This document shows positions 1 through 5,392 of a stretch of DNA of 5,839 nt, one piece after another. Position 1 is the first letter of the stretch. Every line of letters starts with the position of its first letter. This stretch comes from Hellea balneolensis. GTDB taxonomy: Bacteria > Pseudomonadota > Alphaproteobacteria > Caulobacterales > Maricaulaceae. The stretch covers positions 1 through 5,839 of the forward strand of contig QIKS01000066.1 in assembly GCA_003233025.1 (NCBI GenBank). The letters run 5' to 3'. Made by a program: the position numbers and the translations under genes. The notes under the pieces were generated by a model, which did not search any database, was not told where the DNA came from, and saw only the letters and a program-made list of their open reading frames with translations.

Positions 1-2
1 TC

Positions 3-80
3 ATGGTGGGACGGGATGAATTTCATTTATTCTCACCAAACCTTGGCGATGCAGTTTCAATGCGGCTTGGGTTGGTGTAA
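3..80 (+). CDS. Possible 3' end of an upstream gene (partial, uncertain)
   Basis: The third forward frame is open from the left edge to a TAA at 78-80. It would leave a 21-base spacer before the SDHAF4-like gene, which suits a co-transcribed upstream gene. The visible C-terminus (about 25 residues, ending MRLGLV) matches no family I can name. The first forward frame is also open from the edge, to a TAA at 97-99, so the choice of frame is not secure. A minus-strand frame is open here too, but it continues across the SDHAF4-like gene and is taken as a shadow. Confidence 0.25.
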   Translation: MVGRDEFHLFSPNLGDAVSMRLGLV

Positions 81-101
81 GGTGCTTAGAGGGTATTAAA
101 A

Positions 102-293
102 ATGGTGAACTCTCTAGATATAAAGCCGGCGAAACCGCTTGCCCCAGCAGCCCAAAGGGCGCTGGATGAAGCGAAAGCCCGCAAAGCGCACGAACACACC
201 AATCCACGCCCCAAAGAAACTGCAGGCCCCAAGGGGGCTGAACCCACACGCTTTGGCGATTGGGAACGCGGCGGTATAACATATGATTTCTAG
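102..293 (+). CDS. DUF1674 / SDHAF4-like succinate dehydrogenase assembly factor
   Basis: This is a small 63-residue soluble protein. Its C-terminus carries the family hallmark: EPTRFGDWERGG at residues 47-58, ending in a terminal DF. A lysine/alanine-rich helix (about residues 17-31) precedes a Lys/Pro/Gly linker. In the SDHAF4 family the conserved C-terminal motif helps assemble the flavoprotein subunit of succinate dehydrogenase (respiratory complex II); the role here is inferred from that family. Bacterial members are typically short like this one, so it appears full length. An AGAGGG ribosome binding site at 88-93 sits 8 bases before the ATG, which supports this start. No sdh genes are visible in the window. 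The stop is followed by a short AGAGC/GCTCT hairpin (about 292-304) without a T run, so termination here is unclear. Confidence 0.88.
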   Translation: MVNSLDIKPAKPLAPAAQRALDEAKARKAHEHTNPRPKETAGPKGAEPTRFGDWERGGITYDF

Positions 294-341
294 AGCATTG
301 CTCTTGATGTCAATATGCCCGCACGAGGCCTTTAGTGTTGT

Positions 342-371
342 CTGACACCTGAATACAGGGTCGGTTATGAA
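342..371 (+). promoter_or_regulatory. Possible sigma-70-type promoter for the cysteine-rich gene pair
   Basis: CTGACA at 342-347 (5 of 6 to the -35 consensus) lies 18 bases from TATGAA at 366-371 (4 of 6 to the -10 consensus). Transcription would start near 378-380, giving a leader of about 40 bases that contains the palindrome at 396-411. The rest of the gap from 294 to 420 shows only a small CCTG/CAGG hairpin at 348-359. This is a by-eye match with a long spacer, so it is tentative. Confidence 0.3.
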
Positions 372-395
372 TTGGATGGGGTTTGCATTTTGCAG

Positions 396-411
396 CCCAA
401 ATATATTTGGG
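396..411. promoter_or_regulatory. Perfect 16-bp palindrome overlapping a ribosome binding site
   Basis: CCCAAATATATTTGGG reads identically on both strands. It ends 9 bases before the ATG at 421. Its last three G residues begin the GGGAGA ribosome binding site (409-414). As DNA it could be an operator for a dimeric regulator. As RNA it would fold into a 6-bp stem (CCCAAA/UUUGGG) with a UAUA loop that partly hides the ribosome binding site. The palindrome is certain; its role is inference. Confidence 0.55.
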
Positions 412-420
412 AGAACGCAT

Positions 421-1263
421 ATGCGTATCTATCGTATCATATCTGTCGCAATTGGCAGTGTTTTGTTATCAAGTGTGAGCACATCAGCGTTCGCGGCATG
501 TCAAGGCAGTCGCATATATTGTAAGCCCCGCCCCGCCCCGGTAGCCTATGCGCCGAGTTTCGCCCAGACCAGCTTCGTCCAAACGGTGCGATATGAAGGT
601 GTTCGCAATATCCGGTGTGCGCAACCAAGACAGATAACAAGACAGATAAATTGTAATCCCGGGTTTAATGTTATTCCAAGCAATGCTGATACATATGGCC
701 CGGTAAATGTTTATCGTACCAATCCATTTGGGCATTTAAAAACAATTCAATATAAAAATTCGCCCAATGTGAATATCATGCAAGTACGCAGCCGCGCCCC
801 TTTGGTCAGGTTGGCGGATCGGCCTGTTGCATATACTAAAGGGTGTAACCCGACTGCAAGAGTGTATTGCCGGCCTTCTGGCGGTGTCCCGGTCAATGTG
901 GTTTTTAACAACCCTGTTGCGCCTGTTCACGCGCCTATAATTACGCCGCCTGTGCGCCAGATTGTGTCTGGCTCCTTTACTCAACCGCTTGCTGGCGGAG
1001 GTGATTATTGGGAGAAAGTTTCTGGCCCCACTGTCATTGGCGGCTTTGCGGCGACGCAAATTATTTGTCGCCGTCAGGCACCACGACCAGCGCCTGTACG
1101 GGTGCAAGTGGTGCGTCCGGTAATTGGTGTTCCCGTTGCTGTACCGACACCGATATGTGCGCCCAGAGCTGTGCCAGCATGTGCGCAAGGATTTAGATGT
1201 GGCCCGCAACCGGTTCACGCCAATCGCTATAACAATCCTTATAGCAACCCTTGGGGCCGTTAA
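421..1263 (+). CDS. Secreted cysteine-rich, Pro/Val-rich protein of unknown function (first of pair)
   Basis: I do not recognise this 280-residue protein. The ATG at 421 is chosen over the in-frame ATG at 367 because a GGGAGA site (409-414) precedes it and because it starts a clean signal peptide. That peptide is MRIYR, a hydrophobic core at about residues 6-18, then cleavage after SAFA (residue 25). The mature part is basic and rich in Pro, Val, Arg and Asn. It has ten cysteines (27, 34, 66, 78, 142, 150, 216, 246, 254, 260), mostly spaced as pairs, which suggests disulfides in the periplasm or outside the cell. Cys pairs at 27/34, 142/150 and 254/260 are followed by similar PxPV-like stretches, hinting at a degenerate repeat. 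Residues 216-246 form a module shared with the next gene. A lipoprotein reading (FAAC at 24-27) is possible, but the lipobox is poor. There is no transmembrane segment after the signal peptide and no enzyme motif. The next gene starts 29 bases after the stop. Confidence 0.75.
   Translation: MRIYRIISVAIGSVLLSSVSTSAFAACQGSRIYCKPRPAPVAYAPSFAQTSFVQTVRYEGVRNIRCAQPRQITRQINCNPGFNVIPSNADTYGPVNVYRTNPFGHLKTIQYKNSPNVNIMQVRSRAPLVRLADRPVAYTKGCNPTARVYCRPSGGVPVNVVFNNPVAPVHAPIITPPVRQIVSGSFTQPLAGGGDYWEKVSGPTVIGGFAATQIICRRQAPRPAPVRVQVVRPVIGVPVAVPTPICAPRAVPACAQGFRCGPQPVHANRYNNPYSNPWGR
526..540 (+). repeat. Three tandem CCCCG units inside the first secreted-protein gene
   Basis: CCCCG occurs three times in a row just after the codon for Cys34. 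It encodes part of the KPRPAPV stretch near the start of the mature protein. The unit is five bases long, so gain or loss of one copy would shift the reading frame. Three copies is short for a true slippage tract. Confidence 0.6.
626..649 (+). repeat. Perfect in-frame tandem duplication, 12 bp x 2
   Basis: CAAGACAGATAA is repeated exactly, head to tail. The length is a multiple of three, so the protein shows RQIT followed by RQIN (residues 70-77) between Cys66 and Cys78. The perfect identity suggests a recent duplication that widened this cysteine loop. Confidence 0.8.
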
Positions 1264-1292
1264 TTTTTATCAATATTAGGAAGGGGATCGCT

Positions 1293-1832
1293 ATGCGTCC
1301 TTATCATTTAACACTAACACTTATAACAACCGCTATGTTGGCCATTGCCAATACGGCGATTGCCGGGTCAAGCTCACATTCAAGCAGTGCGCGGACGTTT
1401 TCACAATTTTCGTCCCTTGCAGGCGGGCCTTCGACATCTTATGCCCCGCGCTCTCATAGCCAGCCGCACCAGACGATTTCTTCGGGTCAAACGACCATTT
1501 CAACTATATCAAACCGGCGAATTGCCGGTATGGGCGCCGATGAGCGCTTGTGCCCGACAAAATGCCCCGTCAGCGTTTACAACCCTGAAGGCGGCAAGGT
1601 TTTAGCATGTTTTTCGGTATGCAAGCCAGTCGCAGCGCCTGCGCCGAGGCCGGTCTATAGACAAGTCCGCATTGCAAAGCCCGTCTATCGGCAGGTTCGT
1701 ATTGTAAGGCCGGTAATTTATGTCCCTTATTCTGTGCCCGTATTGGCACCAATGCCTGTCCAGAGTTGTCGGACAGGGGCCTATGATACCCGTTATGGGC
1801 AAAATTGGCCGGGCCGTCCTTGCGGCTGGTAG
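1293..1832 (+). CDS. Secreted cysteine-containing, Ser- then Pro/Val-rich protein of unknown function (second of pair)
   Basis: I do not recognise this 179-residue protein. The ATG at 1293 has a strong AGGAAGGGG site (1278-1286) 6 bases upstream and begins a signal peptide with probable cleavage after TAIA (residue 24). The in-frame ATG at 1251 overlaps the end of the previous gene and would bury the signal, so it is rejected. The mature protein starts with a Ser/Thr-rich, probably unstructured region (25-75). Next is a twin CX3C block: Cys87/91 and Cys106/110 with 14 residues between. A Pro/Ala-rich stretch leads into two copies of PVYRQVRI (120-139) and then RPVIYVPYSVPV. The last two cysteines are 159 and 177, giving six in all. 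Residues 110-159 match a segment of the previous gene product, so the two probably arose by duplication or domain exchange and are likely co-transcribed. There are no enzyme motifs and no membrane span beyond the signal. Confidence 0.75.
   Translation: MRPYHLTLTLITTAMLAIANTAIAGSSSHSSSARTFSQFSSLAGGPSTSYAPRSHSQPHQTISSGQTTISTISNRRIAGMGADERLCPTKCPVSVYNPEGGKVLACFSVCKPVAAPAPRPVYRQVRIAKPVYRQVRIVRPVIYVPYSVPVLAPMPVQSCRTGAYDTRYGQNWPGRPCGW
1650..1709 (+). repeat. Imperfect 30-bp tandem repeat encoding a PVYRQVRI decapeptide twice
   Basis: Residues 120-129 and 130-139 of the second secreted protein share eight of ten positions (PVYRQVRI, then AK or VR). The two DNA copies differ at 8 of 30 bases, and 6 of those 8 differences are synonymous. 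A third, degraded copy (PVIYVP) may begin at 1710. Confidence 0.85.
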
Positions 1833-1858
1833 GCTTAAACACTTAAGCCTTAAGTTTT
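1831..1858 (+). terminator. Rho-independent-type terminator after the secreted-protein pair
   Basis: AGGCTTAA (1831-1838), loop ACAC, and TTAAGCCT (1843-1850) form a perfect 8-bp stem. A T-rich tail follows, with TTTT at 1855-1858. The hairpin begins inside the stop codon of the second secreted protein and fills the 17-base convergent gap to the exporter gene. On the minus strand no T run follows it, so it serves mainly the plus-strand transcript. Confidence 0.7.
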
Positions 1859-2479
1859 CGCCAAGGCAATCATGAGGGCAGTTCCAAACAGGAGCAGGCC
1901 CATTATGGTGTTTAACACCACTGCGCTGCGCCCCTTTGACATGAGCCGGTTAATGGCCGTGCCAGCAATGGTCCATGTTGAAGCGGAGGCAAGTCCCAAC
2001 AGCAAAAATGTGCCGCAAAGCAAGGATGTACGCACAATGATGTCAGTGGCAACCCCGGAATAAGCAGCTGCGGCGGCGAGGGCCATGATCACGGCTTTTG
2101 GGTTTACCCATTGAAACAAGACGGCTTCATAAAACCGGAAAGGGCGGGAGCGCTCTTCCGTTTTGGTGGTGTTTTTGGCCTGTTTTTGCGCAAATGCGGC
2201 CAGGAGAAATTTTAAACCAAGCCAAGCAAGCCATGCTGCGCCAGCAATTTTAACACTGGTCAGCAGCCAGGGAAATTGTGTGATCACAGCGCCCATGCCA
2301 AATATTGCCGCCAGTAAAACAAGATTAAAGCCAAATGCAATCCCGATAATATGGGGCAAGGTTCTGCGGTAGCCAAATAAGGCACCAGAAGACATGACCA
2401 TAAAATTATTCGGCCCCGGCGTAAATGCCGCACTAAAGGCAAAGCCGATAAGGGCAAGCAATAGCGGTGTGTCGATCAT
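1850..2479 (-). CDS. LysE/RhtB-family amino acid exporter
   Basis: This is a 209-residue inner-membrane protein, full length for the family. The N-terminal helix carries the LysE-superfamily signature FTPGPNN (19-25), followed by SGALFGYRRTLPHIIGIAFG (31-50). A second hallmark, FQWVNPKA (122-129), follows a charged cytoplasmic loop (about 98-115). Hydrophobic segments lie at about 4-24, 42-63, 69-97, 117-140, 147-172 and 186-206, consistent with six helices. Family members export amino acids such as lysine, threonine, homoserine lactone or cysteine/O-acetylserine using the proton gradient. The substrate here cannot be told from sequence. Its ATG overlaps the TGA of the upstream TerB-like gene in an ATGA, so the two are probably translationally coupled and transcribed from the promoter near 2912-2939. 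Confidence 0.9.
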   Translation of the reverse strand: MIDTPLLLALIGFAFSAAFTPGPNNFMVMSSGALFGYRRTLPHIIGIAFGFNLVLLAAIFGMGAVITQFPWLLTSVKIAGAAWLAWLGLKFLLAAFAQKQAKNTTKTEERSRPFRFYEAVLFQWVNPKAVIMALAAAAAYSGVATDIIVRTSLLCGTFLLLGLASASTWTIAGTAINRLMSKGRSAVVLNTIMGLLLFGTALMIALAKT

Positions 2480-2883
2480 GTGCCGGGCGTGACTTTAAAG
2501 GGTGGGCGCACATATCCCCAAAGAGAGGCTGTGGATTTTATCAAGGCTGATTCCTGCTTATGATATTCTTTATCGCTGACGGAAATGGCCAACATGGCAT
2601 CATACATAGCCTCGATCAGCGCGTCATTGTCTTTAAAGCGGGTCAAGGTTTTTAAAATGAATGTGTTTTTACCGGCACTTTTTAGCTGGCTGGTTATGGC
2701 GGCTTCATGGCCGTCAAACCAGCGCAAAATCTCGGACGGGCTTAAGTTTTCGCCGTGCCCTAATAAATCCAGCACACCTTCTGCTTGAACGACAAATTCC
2801 GCAAGTTCAGGATCGCGGATTTTGTTGTCAACAATAACGGTCAATGCCAAGGGTGTTAAAATATCATCAATGTCAAATTTCAT
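2476..2883 (-). CDS. Small TerB-like (tellurite resistance TerB family-type) cytosolic protein
   Basis: This is a 135-residue predicted all-helical soluble protein without signal or membrane segments. Its second half (about 74-124) resembles the TerB-like fold: a helix of the form IEAMYDAMLAIS, then an acidic turn SDKEYHKQE (103-111), then a helix ending LWGY. The turn places D104, E106, H108 and E111 where TerB-like proteins carry acidic, possibly metal-binding residues. Most chromosomal TerB-like proteins have no proven role, so tellurite resistance should not be assumed. The ATG at 2883 is chosen because GGGGAC lies 7 bases upstream and because the predicted transcription start (about 2905) falls at or inside the alternative ATG at 2907, whose extra residues would be MCLLGTIC. 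The stop overlaps the exporter start by 4 bases. The family call rests on pattern recognition. Confidence 0.65.
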   Translation of the reverse strand: MKFDIDDILTPLALTVIVDNKIRDPELAEFVVQAEGVLDLLGHGENLSPSEILRWFDGHEAAITSQLKSAGKNTFILKTLTRFKDNDALIEAMYDAMLAISVSDKEYHKQESALIKSTASLWGYVRPPFKVTPGT

Positions 2884-2911
2884 GCATATCGTCCCCAGAA
2901 GACACATTTCC

Positions 2912-2939
2912 TCTATACACGAAAACCGTCTCGTCTCAA
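2912..2939 (-). promoter_or_regulatory. Promoter for the TerB-like/LysE operon
   Basis: Reading the minus strand, TTGAGA (2939-2934) and TATAGA (2917-2912) are separated by 16 bases; each matches the sigma-70 consensus closely. Transcription would begin near 2905, leaving a leader of about 22 bases with the GGGGAC ribosome binding site just before the ATG at 2883. Confidence 0.55.
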
Positions 2940-2953
2940 TTTATATATGTAAT

Positions 2954-2983
2954 TTGATCGACTGTAGACAGTGTTTCTATTTT
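2954..2983 (+). promoter_or_regulatory. Possible promoter with an internal inverted repeat, for the lipoprotein gene
   Basis: TTGATC (2954-2959) and TATTTT (2978-2983) are 18 bases apart, a moderate sigma-70-type match upstream of the lipoprotein gene. Between them lies ACTGT-AG-ACAGT (2961-2972), a perfect 5-bp inverted repeat that could bind a repressor. The elements are divergent from the operon promoter at 2912-2939, with the two -35 boxes about 14 bases apart. Confidence 0.35.
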
Positions 2984-3028
2984 ATAGGTTTTGGTGTATG
3001 ATAATGGCTGCAAATACGTGAGGCTATG

Positions 3029-3529
3029 ATGAAAACGATATTTTTAGGACTGGCAATAAGTGTTATTATGGCCGGATGCGCAACCGGGCCAACGGCTTAC
3101 GGCCCGGCGCAAGGCTCCGGGCTTGGTTTCGCCGAGCAACAAATCGAGGCTGACCGTTTTCAAATACGCTTTACCGGCAGGAACGCAGACGAAGCCCGTA
3201 ATCTGGCCCTATTGAGAGCGGCTGAAATTACCTTGGCCCACGATTATGAGCATTTTCGTGTTGTCGGTGCGGGGACGCAGGGCGATTTTGGGCGCGGTTC
3301 ACCGATTACGACATCGGTTGGCTTGGGTGTCGGCAGCGGCGGTTTTCGCCGCGGCGGCGGGACGAGCCTGGGTGTCGGCATTGGCATAAATGACTTAGGC
3401 CGGCTGCTTGCGGGTGATAAAACCACTGCCAGTATGGAAATCATTTTGGGCAAGGGCGAGCGCGCTGACGCTGATAATGTCTATGATGCCCGCTCCATTG
3501 TTGAAACCCTGGGCACGCCAGCAAACTGA
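3029..3529 (+). CDS. CC0125/CC1285-family-like lipoprotein
   Basis: This is a 166-residue lipoprotein. The signal peptide MKTIFLGLAISV leads to the lipobox MAGC, with Cys17 as the lipidated residue; no Asp follows it, so an outer-membrane destination is plausible. The next part, PTAYGP, then GFAEQQIEADRFQIRFTGRN (33-52) and LLRAAEITLAHDYEHFRVV (61-79), matches the pattern of the Caulobacter CC0125/CC1285 lipoproteins. These are common in Alphaproteobacteria and have no assigned function. A glycine-rich stretch (about 97-120) and the TTASMEIILGKGE strand (132-144) complete it. The second of two consecutive ATGs (3029) is preferred because GTGAGG (3018-3023) is 5 bases away; from 3026 the gap would be only 2. 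It stands alone downstream of a divergent promoter and ends 6 bases from the convergent DUF1304 gene. Confidence 0.82.
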   Translation: MKTIFLGLAISVIMAGCATGPTAYGPAQGSGLGFAEQQIEADRFQIRFTGRNADEARNLALLRAAEITLAHDYEHFRVVGAGTQGDFGRGSPITTSVGLGVGSGGFRRGGGTSLGVGIGINDLGRLLAGDKTTASMEIILGKGERADADNVYDARSIVETLGTPAN

Positions 3530-3535
3530 TAAGGC

Positions 3536-3907
3536 TTAAGCTGAGTTTTGTTTTCTCTGGGATAACCAAATGAGTATCAGGGCAATACATGCGGGAAGGG
3601 CTTGAATGAATAAAATAATTTGTGTTGCGCTCTGGGAGCCGTAAACACCGGCAATGACGATACACACCAGGAAAAAAACTTTAACATCCGTGCGTTTTGA
3701 TAACAAACCCCAAACCAACCCTGCCGCCAAGAACCCGTTATATAGTCCTTGATTTGCAGCCAAAACAGCGGTGTTCTCCGCCATTTCAGGGGTCATGTTA
3801 AACATTTTCAACCCTGCTGGTTTTGTCCAAAGAAACATTTCCAGCACCAAAAAACCAAAATGGCAAAGGGCAATAAAGGCGGTCATAATATTGGCAAGAA
3901 GTTTCAT
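3536..3907 (-). CDS. DUF1304 family inner-membrane protein
   Basis: This 123-residue protein has four predicted membrane helices (about 4-24, 48-69, 76-92 and 98-115). The DUF1304 hallmarks are present: FLVLEMFLWTKP (19-30), an MF.MTPEMAENTAVLAANQG segment (35-53), and LYNGFLAAGLVWG (55-67). The family is widespread, of this size, and has no established function. The ATG at 3907 is chosen because a GTGGAG site precedes it by a few bases; the GTG at 3919 forms part of that site and would give four extra residues. It begins 27 bases after the pyruvate kinase stop with no terminator between them, so it is likely co-transcribed with pyk. Its stop lies 6 bases from the stop of the convergent lipoprotein gene. 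No strong terminator is visible there, only the palindrome GCTTAAGC near 3534-3541. Confidence 0.87.
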   Translation of the reverse strand: MKLLANIMTAFIALCHFGFLVLEMFLWTKPAGLKMFNMTPEMAENTAVLAANQGLYNGFLAAGLVWGLLSKRTDVKVFFLVCIVIAGVYGSQSATQIILFIQALPACIALILIWLSQRKQNSA

Positions 3908-3934
3908 AAATATCTCCACTTATAGACTTCAGAA

Positions 3935-5347
3935 CTAGTCGATTGTGGCGATTTTTAACGTATCTGTCGTGCCGGGTCTACCAAAAGGGATACCGGCGGC
4001 GATGATGATTTTATCACCCGTAACGGCGCCGGCATGTTTTTTGGCGACGCCTTGGGTCACTTCCAACATTTCGGCGAAATTTTTTGGGTCTTGCATGACA
4101 ACCGCGTGTACCCCCCATGTTAAAGCCATGCGGCTGGCCATGGGGGCGTTGGGTGTCAGGCCAATGATCGGGCAGGGGGGGCGTTCGCGGGCAATACGTT
4201 TTACGGTGGAGCCGGTCATGGTGTATCCTAAAACGGCTTTGACGCCCAAGACTTCCGCGATGCCGCGCACGGATTGGCTGATCGCGTCATTGACCGTGGC
4301 TTGGGGGCGCAAATTGGAGCGCATATAATAATCGGGATAGGTCGGGTCTTGTTCCGCTGCCATGATGATCCTGTCCATAATGGCAACGGCAGTTGCCGGG
4401 TGGCGGCCAATGGCGGTCTCGGCTGATAACATAACGGCGTCTGTGCCCTGATAAACGGCGGTTGCCACGTCGGAAGCTTCGGCGCGGGTCGGGGTGGCAG
4501 CGTCGATCATGCTTTCGAGCATATGGGTGGCAACGATTACTGGCTTGCCAAGCGCACGGGCGGCAGCAATGATTTTGCGCTGGACGGTCGGGACATGTTC
4601 CAAGGTTAATTCAACCCCTAAATCTCCCCGTGCCACCATAACCGCATCGGCCAGTTCAAGGATAGCGGTCAGGTTTTCAACGGCGGACGGTTTTTCAATT
4701 TTGACAATAAGCCCGGCTTTGCCTTGAATAACTTTTTGAGCCTCACGCACATCTTGCGTCGTTTGGACAAAAGACAAAGCGATAAAATCCACCCCTTGCT
4801 CAAGGGCGAATTTCATGTCGATTTTATCTTTCTTGGTCATGGCCGAGAGCGGCAAAACGGCGCCAATAACATTGACGCCTTTTTTGTTGCGTAAAATACC
4901 GGGGATATCGACGCGGGCTTTAAGGTGATCCGTCCCTTGCTCGGTGATGGTCACCATCAATTTTCCGTCGTCAAATTTCAAGACATGGCCCGGCTTTAAA
5001 ACCTTGAACAATTCAGGGTGGGGCAGATGAATAACACCGTCTTTGCCGGGTTTGGCACTGTTTTTAAGTATGACCGTTTGGCCAAAACCAAGCTCTATTT
5101 TGTCGTTGTCAAATGTGCTGACCCTAAGCTTGGGGCCTTGCATGTCGGCAATGATGGAGATGGCATTGCCTGCCTCCTTTTCCACCTTGCGGATGGCGGT
5201 AATGGCTTTGGCATGATCTTCGTGGCTGCCGTGGGAAAAGTTGAGACGAAAGGCATCAACGCCGACCTCATACAAAAGCTTTAAATTATCAGGAGCGGCA
5301 CTTGCAGGGCCGACAGTAGCGACGATTTTAGCGAGCCTGTTGCGCAT
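3935..5347 (-). CDS. pyk: Pyruvate kinase, potassium-independent (PykA-like) signature
   Basis: This 470-residue enzyme catalyses phosphoenolpyruvate + ADP to pyruvate + ATP, the last step of glycolysis, in the cytosol. Length and domain order are normal: A domain (1-68 and about 163-340), B lid (69-161), C domain (about 345-470). Visible active-site elements are RLNFSHG (34-40), D68, catalytic K217 and E219 in KIEKP, VARGDLG with D242 (238-244), and T274 in ATHMLESM, followed by TPTRAEASDVATAV and GTDAVMLSAETA (301-312). The segment DMQGPKLRV (68-76) has Lys where potassium-dependent enzymes have Glu (GPE), which marks the potassium-independent class as in E. coli PykA. The ATG is supported by GTGGAG 5 bases upstream. 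It lies 45 bases after the LysM gene and 27 bases before the DUF1304 gene on the same strand. No separate promoter was seen in the 45-base gap. Confidence 0.97.
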   Translation of the reverse strand: MRNRLAKIVATVGPASAAPDNLKLLYEVGVDAFRLNFSHGSHEDHAKAITAIRKVEKEAGNAISIIADMQGPKLRVSTFDNDKIELGFGQTVILKNSAKPGKDGVIHLPHPELFKVLKPGHVLKFDDGKLMVTITEQGTDHLKARVDIPGILRNKKGVNVIGAVLPLSAMTKKDKIDMKFALEQGVDFIALSFVQTTQDVREAQKVIQGKAGLIVKIEKPSAVENLTAILELADAVMVARGDLGVELTLEHVPTVQRKIIAAARALGKPVIVATHMLESMIDAATPTRAEASDVATAVYQGTDAVMLSAETAIGRHPATAVAIMDRIIMAAEQDPTYPDYYMRSNLRPQATVNDAISQSVRGIAEVLGVKAVLGYTMTGSTVKRIARERPPCPIIGLTPNAPMASRMALTWGVHAVVMQDPKNFAEMLEVTQGVAKKHAGAVTGDKIIIAAGIPFGRPGTTDTLKIATID

Positions 5348-5392
5348 ATAAACTCCACGGCTCTACCATGAGCGGAAAACGAAATTGTTTAT

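Noticed and set aside
1..282. Minus-strand open frame of 93 codons at the left edge
   Set aside because: It overlaps the SDHAF4-like gene almost completely, and its translation has no recognisable features; the plus-strand gene has a diagnostic motif and a good ribosome binding site.
292..304. Hairpin AGAGC/GCTCT after the SDHAF4-like gene as a terminator
   Set aside because: The stem is only five pairs and no T run follows.
367..420. Upstream in-frame ATG adding 18 residues to the first secreted protein
   Set aside because: The extension would bury the signal peptide. The ATG at 421 has its own ribosome binding site, and the proposed leader and palindrome lie in this stretch.
736..1218. 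Minus-strand open frame of 160 codons antisense to the first secreted protein
   Set aside because: Its composition is the Arg/Thr/Asn-rich shadow expected opposite a Pro/Val/Arg-rich gene, and there is no supporting start context. The plus-strand frame has a signal peptide.
3523..3555. Possible bidirectional terminator between the lipoprotein and DUF1304 genes
   Set aside because: GCTTAAGC is palindromic and T-rich sequence follows, but no stem with a workable loop longer than four pairs can be drawn.
4112..4146. Inverted repeat CCCCCATG ... CATGGGGG inside pyruvate kinase
   Set aside because: The arms encode conserved C-domain residues and the loop is 19 bases. It is likely a by-product of coding sequence, with no reason to infer regulation.
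4175..4181. Run of seven G bases in pyruvate kinase as a frameshift or phase-variation site
   Set aside because: The frame is intact, the run encodes ordinary Pro codons, and pyruvate kinase is not a plausible phase-variable gene.
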